Below are positions 1 through 12,392 of a stretch of DNA of 64,000 bases, piece after piece. Position numbers and translations under genes: made by a program. Source of the stretch: Whitmania pigra (Eukaryota > Annelida > Clitellata > Hirudinida > Haemopidae); the NCBI GenBank assembly GCA_021613335.1, contig JAJTWR010000305.1, positions 933,501-997,500 on the forward strand. Direction: 5' to 3'. The stretch's first letter is position 1, and each line of letters opens with the position of its first letter. The notes beneath the pieces are model-generated. The model saw only the letters and a program-made list of their open reading frames with translations, did no database searches and was not told the origin of the DNA.

Positions 1-835
<835 letters not shown>

Positions 836-1635
836 TCTTTGTTCAGTAAATCCTGTCAGACGTTGCTAAAGTTTAGACGTTTACAACTTCAAAACCAGAT
901 AGTCTGAAATAAAAATTCGTAATTTAAATTCAAAAATCGCAAACAGAAGATTGAATTGTTTTGAGAATCGCAAAAATAAGCTATTTCGTTTTAAAAATAG
1001 ACCCACCGTCGCTAGGTAAATATTCAGTCACAGCAAATTAAATTCCTTTACAGCACCCGTAATTTTAAAGAAAAATCAGAAACGTACACGAGATTGCCCT
1101 TCTGAAAATATACGTCTCAATGATCTGTCTTCGGTAGAATTATTCGAAATTTAGTATTGAAAAACAATTTGGCGCAATTCAACTCCCGACGAAGAATACA
1201 AAACATTAGTGGTAATAAGTGGAGCTCCTGAGCTGTACGCTTGAAATAAAAAATTCAATACAATTTTATTTAAGTTTAATTTGTTAATAAATAAAATATG
1301 CAGAGTGCATGCCCGCAGATGTTCAATTAAATTAATTAGCCGAGGAATCGCTAGTCTATGAAATAACATGATCACGTGGTATTTTACTGTTATTTTTGAG
1401 TTGATTTTGAAATTTTTGAATTTTGTGGTCAAAACAGTCAAGGTATGCTTAAAATGTTGACATTAACATGTAAATCTGATATCTTCTAGCTTTATTATCC
1501 AAGCCATCACTTATGAGTGGGCGCAAAAAATCAATTTCAAATTCAAATACCAACCTCATTATCTTCTAACAATGACACATTATTCTAAAGTATACATTTA
1601 TCTAAACATTACTTGATTAGACATCGAAGACAAAA
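836..1635. promoter_or_regulatory. Divergent intergenic region between CKAP5 and CFAP57
   Basis: About 800 bases separate two start codons facing away from each other, so both promoters and 5' UTRs must lie here. The stretch is AT-rich. I see no clear TATA box, repeat or conserved motif that I would name. Sharing of regulatory sequence is an inference from the head-to-head layout only. Confidence 0.45.
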
Positions 1636-4600
1636 ATGTCGGTCGATATCAGACCATACTGTAACTTTGGCGTGAGTCCCGCCATCACCGAATCCCTGTT
1701 GTATTTGAATGAGCACACAATCCTTTACCCGAGTGGAACAAACGTCGTCCTCTTGAACACTGAAGCCAACACTCAGCAATTCTTGTGCAGTGTCCAAAAG
1801 AGCAGAGGAGTTACCACCATGGCCATTTGCGATTCTGGAAAGATCATAGCGACCGGCGAAAAGGTATTTTTAGGTATAAATATATAAATAAAAAGGTATA
1901 AAATAATTTATGCTCCTGTTGATTTTTTTTTTTTAATTTGCATTCCACCCAAAGACTGATGGCGACAAACCATTCATAAGCCTCTTCGAAATGGAATCTC
2001 TGAAGCGTAAAAAGACTCTGCAGACCAATTTCGTCCAGTCCGACAGATTCGAGAGTCTCTCCTTTTCTTCCGATGGAAAATACCTGGCAGCCATCGGAGG
2101 ACCACCGGATAATTTACTGTGCGTGTGGATATGGGAAAGCAAGTCTCAGGCCGTGGCCAAGATGAAACTTGGTACCTCTACCCTTGCCGCCACGGTTGCT
2201 TCAACACCCAATGCCCAGATCAAGCCGCTGTATTCTGTTAGAATACATATTTTAATTGCTATTGCATTAAATAAAAACTAATAAATATAATATATTGCTT
2301 AATGATATAAAAAAAATGCAAAAGGCAGTAGTATTTATAATTAATTATTTGCCGATCGAAGATATCATTCAGTTCTTCTGACAACCAACGATTCGTGGTC
2401 TACGGGAAAGAAACTCTAAAGCAATACTACATACAGAGTTCCAACTTGTTTCCATACAAGCACCTTAGAAGTGAAGGTCAGATTTCTGCCTGGGTCAAGT
2501 GCGTGGCATGGTTGTCCGACGACAGCATGCTGGTGGGGCTGGATTGCAACAGCGTACAGTATTACGAAGGCGGGGAACTGAGACAAGAATACAAAGTAAT
2601 AATTCCAAGCGACACCGATTTCATGTGAGTTGTTAATGATCGTTTAAAGTATTTATTACTTTTATTTTAAATATATTTTGCCTATGAATACAACAGGATT
2701 TGCGACGCGTTATAATAAATATACAACCATGCTTCTTTATAATTGCCGTTGTATCGATGATTACTAAATTATAATTTGTTTAATAATTTTTCAATGCATT
2801 AACCAATTGACGATCTAAAAACGACAAGGTTGGTGACATCGGACGATCCGGATGAAATGGCGGTTCGTTCATTGGTCATCCATGACCGGGGTTTCGTCTG
2901 CGCCTGTGGCAGAGGAAAGATTCATTTGTACGAGAAGATTGACGACGGTAACGAAAAGTACAGGAAGCTCAGGGAAGTAGAGGTACCATGGAAATATTTC
3001 AATTAAAATATTATATTCATAGCACGGTCAGTTCTACCTAAGTAGAGGCCCTGGTACAGCTGGTTTGTTTGGGCATCTAATTGGCTGGAGCCCTTATGCA
3101 GTGGTATACCCCAGCCACCCATAAATCCGGGACTGATTTTTAGACACTTTACTTATATGTTTATACTTATTCGTGTCAATATACAACTGTAACACTTTAG
3201 TAGACATAATCATTTCAAATATTCAAACAATTATTTTCCAAAAGATTCAACACAGAGTAACTAAGGGAGACTTCGGAGGCTTTGTTCAAGATCCTTATAT
3301 CAATGCCCTCGCTCTGAGTCCATCTCAGAAAGTCCTAACTTGTCTGGCAGAAAGAGGCCTCATATACACCTGTGACTTGTTGAAAGGCAAGGTATGGCTT
3401 TACTAGCTTTATTATCAGGTATGTTCTTTCACTAGTGGCTAATAGGACGAACTGTCAAAAGTTAAGCCACTTATTACAAATTATCTCTGAATATTCCTTA
3501 TTTTTTTATTTTCTGAATTAATTAGTTGTCTTTAAGTAATGTTATCTAAACGATACCAAACAATTCTTATTTCTTTGTCGTTAACAAAAGCAGAAGACAA
3601 TCGTACCTCCACCAATCACGTAAAAGCAGTTCACATTGTATTTAGCCAATACAGTATTAATAGTATATATCGACAAAATAGCTACAACTATAAAATTAAA
3701 CTTGAATTATGTGACTTTTAGGACATGAAATATCAACTCGCCCAAGTTGGCTCCAAGGTTCACACGAAGGAAGTTACCTGTGTTGATGTCTGCGTGAGGA
3801 AACCGCTCATCATAACTTGTTCATTAGACAAAAACATTTGCCTCTGGAATTATGCTACCTGGTGAAATTATCAACTCCATTTTATATGGAAAAAGTCTGA
3901 TATGACTGAGAGTTTGTTACATGTATTAGATAATTTTGTAAACATTAATTTTATTTACAAGGTGAGCTCGATCATAATAAAGCTGTCAATTGCGTCCAAC
4001 ATTAAAACTTTTCGCAGCCGCCAAGAACTTTACAAAGAATTTGGCGAATGGCTGTACAGCATCTCATTGCATCCGGATGGTTTGTACTTGATTGTGGGAT
4101 TGGAAAAGTCACTCAAATTGATGAACATTTTCATCGACGAACTTGTTCCTCTGAAGTCCTTTCCCATCAACAATTGCCGATCCGTAAGACCCATTTGACC
4201 ATAGATTGAAATTAACATTTTAAATAAATAAAATAGTAAAATAAAAAAAACAATAATAATGATTGCACATTGAAACTAACAAATTAATTGAATAGCAAAC
4301 TATTATCAAACTTTAGTGCCGTTTCGCAAACGGAGGCCATTATTTCGCCGTGGCCAATTGGAACGTAATCGAAATCTATTCCTCCATAACGTTGAGCATT
4401 GTCTACCATTTGAGAGGACACGTTGACAGAGTCAATAGTCTCTTCTGGTCGAAGACGGATTGCAAAATCGTAAGCGTCACTGACGACGGCGAAATGTTCG
4501 AATGGGACGTACAGGCATCTAGAAAAGTCTCAGAGAACATCTCAAGGAATTGTCACTATTACGACACCTACATCGAGGGAAAGTCCATCTTTGTCGTCGG

Positions 4601-7600
4601 ATCTGATTTCGTCGTCAAGGAAATACAAGATTCTGCTGTAGGTTTTTGACAGTTTTTTTTCAGATTTCAGTTTCAATGGTAGTTTAAATTAATAACATTC
4701 TAATGGATATTTATGATAATTATTATTATTCTGACAGATCACGAAAAAATTATCAGCCAACAACGTGCAGATAACGAGACTCGTCATCATGAACTCCTCA
4801 CGTAGAATGTTCCTGGGTCTGTGGACAGGGGCCATTAGATGCCTTCACTACCCCATCACACGCCTTGAAGACAGTACGGAGCACCAGGGTCACTTGGCCC
4901 CCATAACCGGGGTTAACTGCAAGCAATGATTATATTTGAAATAGTTCACTAGTTCCATAATCATGGCTTGGGAATATTCACAGCATGTTATGATCAGCTT
5001 ATTACAAGACAATATCAAAACTTTAAGAGTCGCTAACCATTAAAAATTGCAGCTGGCATTAATCTAAATTCGTTCCAATTCAAATCCCTCTCCTTTCCGC
5101 AGTTGAGAATCACGTTCGATGACCAATTCCTGGTCTCCATTTCGGAAGACTCAATCGTCATCGTCTGGAAAATTGTGGACGACGAACTCATCTCCAAGTC
5201 AAAATTGGAATCCGCTTTTAGCAAGGAGGTTCTGGCCAATCCCGTGGACCTAGAGGCTAAGGTTGGTGAAATTGTAATGAGAATTTGTTATTATAAAATA
5301 TATTTTAATAGATCATCTTTATAGTATTTTTGTTATAAGTTGGTGGAATGTTGATGAAGATTAGCAGAGCAATATGAGAGTCTCAAATGTATGTGAACAA
5401 ATTCTTGTTTAACGTCGTTTGATCAATTTATATAGCGCCTCTTTTACACCATTTTGAATGGTTTAAGCCAATTAATAACATTAATAGGTATGTTAACACC
5501 AACTTTAAGAATTTCAACTAGCTTTAATATTAACAAATTACTCATTCAAATAGTCTTTAAATATTCTCCAATCAGAACCAACTTCTCAACCAATTGGAGT
5601 ACAAGGTCGAACAACTGAAGGCAGAAAACCAGCTCCAATTACACACAAGAGACCTTAAGTATAATGACAACCTCAGCAAAGTTTCCCAAAAGTTAAAGAA
5701 TGAACTGGATACTCTCAAACAAAAGAATCAGGTCGTTTGTTTGTCAATTAAAATAATTTCGAGATGCTGTTTTATTAGTTATAGTAATTTATTTTATTGT
5801 TGTTGAGTTTATGTCATTATCGATATCACTGCAATCACTACCATAGTCGTCATCATCACCCTACTTAGGAGATGGACGTAGAAAATTCAGAATTGCAATC
5901 CAAGTATTCGAAGCATCTCTTGGAACTCATCAGAAAACTGAGAGGGGAATGCTCCATGACAGGTTAAGACTAAAATTAAATCATCTTAAATGATCATTAA
6001 TCATTACTATTTATTCAAGACGAAAAGTCTTAATTATGAATTAATTGACCAATGATGACAACGTCAATAGCATAAGAGCATGCTCACGTGGTTATTCAGA
6101 ACAAAGGATCAAGGAAAAGCTGAGAGTTGAAGCCGAGAAGTACCAGTCCCTGAAGGAACAAGGCACGAAAACTCAGGAGGCCTACGAACGAGAGCTGGAA
6201 GAGAAAGGAAAAAAACTACAGAGCCTTGTCTATCAGTTGCTCACAACCATTGCATCAATCACTACAAATGTTAGACAATATTTAGGGTTCAAATTCTGAT
6301 TTTAACCTGAATTGGCTTGATGTTAAATTTGGAATTGTTGAGGAATTTGCTGAACTTGTTAGCTTACTTAGGCTATGTAAGATTGTGAATGAATGATGTT
6401 TATTTTTGTCGTTATTTTAAATGTTATCAATCTTAATTCATTGAGTATTTATTAATACCTTAAGCTTTACTTTAGCCTAAATTCGAAATTTTCTTTCTTG
6501 CCCTTGTTAAAGGGAAAGTCTGCAGCGACATCTCGTTTGTTGTAGCGGGTCAACGGGTTCCTACAGTTTCCGAGGAACCGGTTAAGAGCCTAGGCAGAGT
6601 GTTTAATGATTCGCTGAACGATAGGAGCCAAGAGAGTTGCACTGTCGAACAGGCTGTTGTGGGTTTGAAGGCAATCGGAGAGGCACCATTGCAGGGAAGG
6701 TTTAAGGTGTGGTTGTTCCAGTTTGTGCTTCTACCAAGGTTGCTGTGGCCATTGACGATCTATGAGATCGGTTTGCCCACAGTCGAAGGATTAGAGAGGA
6801 AAGTTAGCAGATACATCAGATCGTGGCTTGGGCTACCTCCAGGGATGTCATCTGTTGCCCTCTACAGTACGAGCTCAAAATTAAGGTTACCTCTTCGTTC
6901 CCTGGTGGAAGAGTATGAGGTCTCTAAAATAAGGACGCAGTGGATGTTGAATAACTCTGCGGACATCAGGATCCGCGAAGTTAGACCACTGTTAAGAACT
7001 AAAAGGAAGTTCTCAGCACAGGATGAAATCGATAAGTCAGTCGCGGAACTGACGTTCGAAGAAATGCGAGGTCCTATTCAATCGGGTCGTCAGGCTGTTG
7101 GGTGGAACCACTTCGCAAAATGGTCTGAGTCTTGCCCTGCGATTAGGGCAAGGCTTATTATTCAGGAGAGGAGGAGAGATTTAGAAAAAGATCGAGTCAT
7201 TAAGGCAGTGCAGCAGGCACAGCAGGGTCGATGGACCGCGTGGGAAGACGTGGTTCAGCGTTCCATCGGTTGGAACGAGATATGGAGAATGTCTCCATAT
7301 CGTCTGGCCTTTCTGATAAGATCGATTTATGACCAACTTCCCTCTAAGGACAATTTGCGAAGATGGGGTTTAACGGAAGACTGCAAATGTGAGCTCTGCG
7401 GCGGCTTCGAGACACTTCATCATGTGCTCTCAAGTTGCGCATATGCCCTCGACAATGGTCGGTACACTTGGCGACACAATAAGGTCCTAAAGGAAGTGGT
7501 AGAAGCTACCAAAACGGCGGTAGCTAAAGCAAATTCTCGCAAGATTGCATTACAGCGGAAGGTATACTTCCTGCGAGAGGGCTTTTCACTACACTGTAAG

Positions 7601-10600
7601 AAAAATAGACTCCCTCCGAGGAGAGACATTCTTGCAGAAGCTAATGATTGGACTGTCGCAGCCGACCTGGAAGGTTTGAGACAATATCCCCAGCTGCTTA
7701 AGGATAGCGGCAGGAGGCCGGATGTTGTTCTCGCTTCGTCGTCGTCAGGCGCTCTCATTTTGATAGAGTTGACCGTCCCGTGGGAAGATAGGATTGAAGC
7801 AAGTAATGTGCTGAAAGAAGAGAAATACTCTGAGCTAGCGAAAGATCTAGAGGTCAGCGGGTTTCGAGTAACGCTAATGCCCATTGAAGTTGGGGCGAGA
7901 GGTTTGGTTGGTAAGTCAGCCTACACGTTCCTCACTAAAATAGGTTTATCGAGCCGGGAAAGAACTAGGGCTATGATAAAAATGTCGGAGGCTGCAGAGG
8001 CAGCATCGTGTTGGATTTGGGAGATGAGAGGTCGTAAGCGTTGCTAAGAATAGAGATCGCGGTTTGGTTGTTGAGTTGTTGACGCGCGCATTCGCAAATG
8101 ACGTAAAAACGCGATTGAGCGTTTGAGGCAATATATGCGCGCGTCCGGTGAGCGTATATTTCTAAGTGTCGGCGGCCGCTTCAAAGAAATTATAACGCTC
8201 AGTTTGCATTATATGAGATCGATGCACAAAGGTCGTCGTGAATTTCATCGATCATCATATAACGTGCGGTGCGTTGCGATGAAGTCGGATAGGTAGGGTT
8301 TTCACCGACAGGGACACCCGCCTGATCAACGGGTGTGTGGCCCACCCCTCGAGAACGTCAGGAGTTTGGGCCGAAACGTTTGATGACGGGGGCACTCCTC
8401 TGATGATTCCCTGTCGGTTAGCTCCGCGGTAGGAGTTTCTAAGTTCTTTTTAGTTGGCAGTTGTTACAAAACATTTAACCCTAAACAAAAAACCTTGTGT
8501 TATAATAATAATGATAATATGGTAAGATTGACGCCAATTACCTTCCCAGCCCCCTGAACCGCCACCGAACCCGATGATTGATTGGGAAAGCTTCATCGTT
8601 GAATTGGAGGACGATACCGACATGGAGTTGCTGAACAGAAAGGAAAATTTCAAGGAACTCTTTGTCAAAGAGAAGCAAGCCATAAGCGATCTCCAAGTCA
8701 GGATGATTTAACATTCTTGATAACTCTGGCACATTTAGTTTTCATCATCGTCATCATCATTACCATCGTCATCATCATCATCATCGTCGTCGTCGTCGGC
8801 AGGCAGACATCGTCCATCTCAGGAAACAGATGAGCAGTCTTTCGTACACCACCAAGAACCAGAGGAAGCTGATCCAGTCAAAACAGGAGGTCATCAACAA
8901 GCTGTCGTCAGAGATCCACACCGTCGAGCAGAACATCCACCAACTCAAGAAGATTCTCCAAGAAAAGACAGAGGCTCTGGATAACAAGGCAAGTTGACTT
9001 GAAAACGGTTCAATTTTTGTAGAGACCAGGATTGCAGGAATAGTTCAAATATTCAGTGTGTGCATATATACACATATAGTTCATACATAGGTGTTATATA
9101 TTTTACATAAAAGTAGTACATAACTCGAGAGAAGGGATCTCCTTTAAGTTAAGGCTATTTTTTATTTAGTCATTCCATTTACTTAACATTAGTCCTAGTC
9201 AGATTTGTATGCATTGGGTTGTAATATAATAATGTAACTGTCTTCAACGATTAGTAAATAAATTATTCATCTCAAATAAATGTTAAATAATTAACCATCC
9301 AGTTGAAAGTTGAGGCTGAGCTAAGGGAGAAGAATCAAAACCTGGAAAAGGCAAAGTATGTATTGGACGTGAAGATGCATTCACTCCAGAGACAATTGGA
9401 ACCAATGAATGCCGAGATCAAGTACCTCAGAATGCAAGCTCTTGGGGTGAGTTGTTCCTTGCAGCTTCAAACCCCGACCACTGTTTTTAAAACAAAGGCA
9501 AAAAAACAATGGAAATCATTATTATACAATTAAAAATAGCATAGTGACTACAAAGTACACAAGACAGAATTGGATAGTCAATTAATGGAAATATGATAGC
9601 TTTCAGGGTAAAATGCATCGGTTAGATTGACTTAAGACGTTAAGACAACTGTAGTTGGTGATTTAATAAATATTGGCGAAACTTATAAATTTTGATAACA
9701 ATGACGAATGAATATTTAATATTCATATATATTAAATATTATTTAATGAATAAACTCCGAATAATTTCAACAATTTATCACAGAAAGAGCAGGAATTCAG
9801 CGAATTCAGGAAAAATGTCAACGTTCACAGAGGTCAGATCTACAGAGGCAAAGAGAAACTTCAGACACTGCAGGATGTCGAATACGCCGAAAAAGCCAAA
9901 GTATGCCTATTGGCCAACTTAGTAATATTAACATAGATGTTGGTCTACGAATTTAACGGGTTCTGAATTTAATGATTGAGGAATAAATGCACAACTCATT
10001 TCTATGAGTTTTATTTAATAATTTAACTTTAGATTTCAAGTAAAAAATTGGTTTCGTTTTTCATTTGATCGAGTATGTTATGTTGCCTCACGATTAATTG
10101 AAAGGTCTGATCCACATCCTAGGTGACAATGGCCAGAAAGAAGCTCAACCGATTGGTGAACGACCTGAAGACTTGTTCGGGAGTCCTCCATAAACCTAGG
10201 ATTTTGAAGAGATGCATCTTCAACGTCTACAAGAAAAACGTTCTGAAATCAGACTCTGTAGGTTTTGGAAAAACTTCATCAAAATCTTTCATTGATTGAT
10301 CAAGTGATTGAAAAATATGTTGATTGGTTGACAGGCTGAAACAGCTGAAAGCTCCCAGTTACATGGCATGAACCCTCAAAGAGAGCATCTAGAATCTTTA
10401 ATCAGTGACCTCAAAGGTCAAATGAGGAGGAACAGACTCAAGTATGATAACGATGACAAGATCATCATGAGAGTAAGCAGATTCATTATTCAGTATTCAC
10501 TAAAGTTTAAAAGAAGTAATACTATTTAAATACTATTAAAATGATAAATAAAAATAATAAGTTATTTAATGTGAAGAGCTGGAATTATTTTGTTTATAAA

Positions 10601-11138
10601 TGATTGAGGAATGAGAATGCTCAAACTTATAGAATAATTTCAATTAAAAATTGTTATTATTTCAATCAAAAATGCTGAATCTAATCTTGGTAAAGGGTTT
10701 ATGTTTCTTTCACAGCAAAACATACTTCTGATGCGAGAGATAAATGAACTGAGACGAGAGTTGAAAGAAAACCAGGGCATTACCAACTTGCTGACAGAAG
10801 CAATCGAACAGGATCGAGCGAATCCTAAAATGTCCACGAAAGAATTTCTAGACATGCTTGTCGACGTAACTTCCAATGCGAAATTGGTCAAAAAAGTGGA
10901 GGAAATGAAGCAGACTTTAGAAAAGCGCATGAAGGCCATAAGGTTTCTCCAGCACCAAAACCTACAGTTGCAGACTCTTTTGTTGGAAAGATCACATGCT
11001 CTTGCCACGGTCGACGAGGGAGATGAACGCAGAATCTCACCTGTTCTTATGGCCACGCGTCGACTCGGTCCAACCCTTCCATCCAAGTACACAAATGTCA
11101 AATTAACCCTTTCAAAATATAATTTTAAGAAGCCTTAG
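1636..11138 (+). CDS. CFAP57: Cilia- and flagella-associated protein 57 (WDR65)
   Basis: Axonemal WD40 and coiled-coil protein, linked in ciliates, algae and vertebrates to inner dynein arm assembly. Twenty exons: 1636-1863, 1955-2229, 2373-2624, 2829-2982, 3245-3391, 3722-3861, 4018-4183, 4317-4637, 4738-4911, 5103-5261, 5576-5731, 5869-5962, 6100-6227, 8550-8696, 8803-8988, 9303-9446, 9784-9900, 10123-10257, 10335-10472, 10716-11138. They sum to 3684 nt (1227 aa; human about 1250) with every phase compatible. The N-terminal half is beta-propeller (CSLDKNICLWNY, YSISLHPDGLYLIVG, DDQFLVSISEDSIVIVWK) and the rest is coiled coil ending with MREINELRRELKE. The donor after 8988 is GC, not GT. The intron 6228-8549 carries a retrotransposon fragment. 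The 2229/2373 and 6227/8550 junctions are the least certain. A rearranged copy lies at 42800-43215. Confidence 0.92.
5423..5490. repeat. Short dispersed repeat starting 'atttatatagcgcc'
   Basis: Inside a CFAP57 intron, the sequence tttatatagcgcc followed by about 50 bases matches in type the repeat at 21138-21310, which holds two copies of the same tttatatagcgc core. Finding the same core in two unrelated introns suggests an interspersed SINE-like family. Its boundaries are uncertain. Confidence 0.35.
6485..8455 (+). mobile_element. 5'-truncated non-LTR retrotransposon with RLE-type endonuclease (R2/NeSL/HERO-like)
   Basis: A reading frame runs from about 6485 through 8047 with no ATG at its beginning. 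It enters in the thumb region after the reverse transcriptase core (VPTVSEEPVKSLGRVFNDSL). It then shows a zinc-knuckle, CELCGGFETLHHVLSSC, at about 7386-7437, and a PD-(D/E)xK restriction-like endonuclease signature, RRPDVVL followed by LIELTVPWED, with KY further on. This order (RT end, CCHC knuckle, RLE) is that of R2/NeSL/HERO-type elements. A GC-richer non-coding tail follows to about 8455. The upstream RT core and any N-terminal zinc fingers are missing, so it cannot move by itself. It lies in the sense orientation inside the CFAP57 intron 6228-8549. The frame is intact over 480 codons, suggesting fairly recent insertion. Clade assignment is tentative. Confidence 0.85.
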
Positions 11139-11394
11139 GTGTTTAAGTTGAAGTCTTAGTTAAACGCTGACATACTTGGTTACTTGGTTCACCGAGTTTA
11201 TTTAGTTCTTGCTCGTATTTAAAAATTCGTTTTTATTACCATTGCTTGATTTTCGGGAGTGGTCGTTTTTTAACGTTTAGAAATAAGTTTTATTTTGAAA
11301 TAAATTTTATTTTATCAGAGGAGAGAATTGGCCTTTTGGACAAGATGTTCATTATTTATTATGTAGCAATTAATTAAATCATGACGAATGTGTT

Positions 11395-11865
11395 TAGTAA
11401 AATGTTGCGTTTCTGCTAACGGCGATGAAAGGCGTTACGTGTCGAGTTCGCAACCCAGCCCGCCAGTGAGCGCCCCTGGGTGGGGGCCCTATATAAAAGG
11501 TGGATCGATTAAGAAGTGCCTTCTGGCACCCAGACGGGAGGTGCGAGAAGTGCCCTCAGGAAGACGAAAGTGTGCAGCATTTCCTCGTGGAATGCCCAGT
11601 CCAGTCATCCCTGAGGAGAGAAATCAAGATGTTTACAGGTCTATCCGACATGAAATCCATGCTTTGCAATCCAGCAAGTGTGGACATCATTTATCGGTGG
11701 ATCTGCAAAAACAGATGCGGCTTACTATAAGCCTTTTACAATTTTACTATAACTAATTAATGCAGTTTATTATTCTAATACTTTTCATTTTTACTAACTT
11801 ACTAACATTAACTAAAGTCCAAATCATCTCAGTTATGCAACGGACTATAATCAAATAAATAAATA
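11395..11865 (+). mobile_element. LINE 3'-end fragment with zinc-knuckle remnant
   Basis: The frame 11500-11730 encodes CEKCPQEDESVQHFLVECP, the Cys-Cys-His-Cys pattern found after the reverse transcriptase in many APE-type LINEs, followed by about 45 residues and a stop. The remaining 3' tail reads agtccaaatcatctcag, ttatgcaacggact, and ends in an (aaat)n run. No RT domain is left. The same 3' tail appears three times in opposite orientation inside an RRM1 intron (13938-14175), which confirms that it is a repeat family. Family name unknown. Confidence 0.6.
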
Positions 11866-11885
11866 AATAATAAGAAGTGCCTTCT

Positions 11886-11952
11886 GTGCGCCCGCATGGC
11901 CTAACGGTTAAGGCTGCGCCTCTCACGATGGGAGCACCGTCCTAATCATGTA
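11886..11952 (+). repeat. tRNA-like fragment (SINE head or tRNA relic)
   Basis: The sequence gcccgcatggcctaacggtt followed by aaggctgcgcctc resembles a tRNA acceptor stem plus A box (TGGCNNAACGG type), with a possible anticodon loop in ctcacgat. No B box (GGTTCGAATCC) or closing acceptor strand follows; the sequence continues into cctaatcatgtagctatgc, which resembles the neighbouring LINE tail. It is therefore more likely a tRNA-derived SINE piece than a working tRNA gene. Confidence 0.35.
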
Positions 11953-12392
11953 GCTATGCAACGGACGTTAATAAAACATTACTTTTTTGAAGTGCCTTCA
12001 CATCCTATCCGGATACATAAGGCACTCAAAAGACTAAATACAAATAATAAATGTTAAATCAATGACAGTAATGTACGAAAAAGCCCGTCAAACATTGTTA
12101 ACATGATATAGTTTACAATCCCCGTAACGTTACAGGTGTGCACGATCATTATTATGAGGGTCATAACGAGTTATCTTTTAAAAAAAATTTAAAACAACTT
12201 TTTTTTATCAAACAATTAAATGAGAAATTAAAATGAACTTAAAACACATTGCTGTAATGAGAATAATTTCTTACTTCTTAATTTTTAAAAGTAAACGCAA
12301 TAACTTTGGCGCATTGTGGTTAGCGGGATAATTGGTGTGACCTGCGTTACCTTGTTACAGTTTTTGTTTTTTGTTTGAGAGTTTTAGACGGA

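Larger units (their letters stand above)
11139..12392. other. Intergenic region CFAP57-RRM1
   Basis: It holds the CFAP57 3' UTR with a candidate polyadenylation signal AATAAA at 11299-11304, a LINE 3' fragment (11395-11865), a tRNA-like fragment (about 11886-11950), then roughly 300 AT-rich bases before the RRM1 start in which I see no named element. A short gaagtgccttc motif recurs at about 11513, 11874 and 11990, showing repeated insertions or duplications of related debris. Confidence 0.5.

Noticed and set aside
7420..7884. 154-codon minus-strand open frame
   Set aside because: It is the antisense shadow of the retrotransposon endonuclease frame, which has the recognisable motifs.
10640..11101. 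153-codon minus-strand open frame
   Set aside because: It mirrors the last CFAP57 exon, whose plus-strand translation matches the family.
11886..11952. Functional tRNA gene
   Set aside because: There is an A-box-like start but no B box and no closing acceptor stem, so it is listed only as a tRNA-like fragment.
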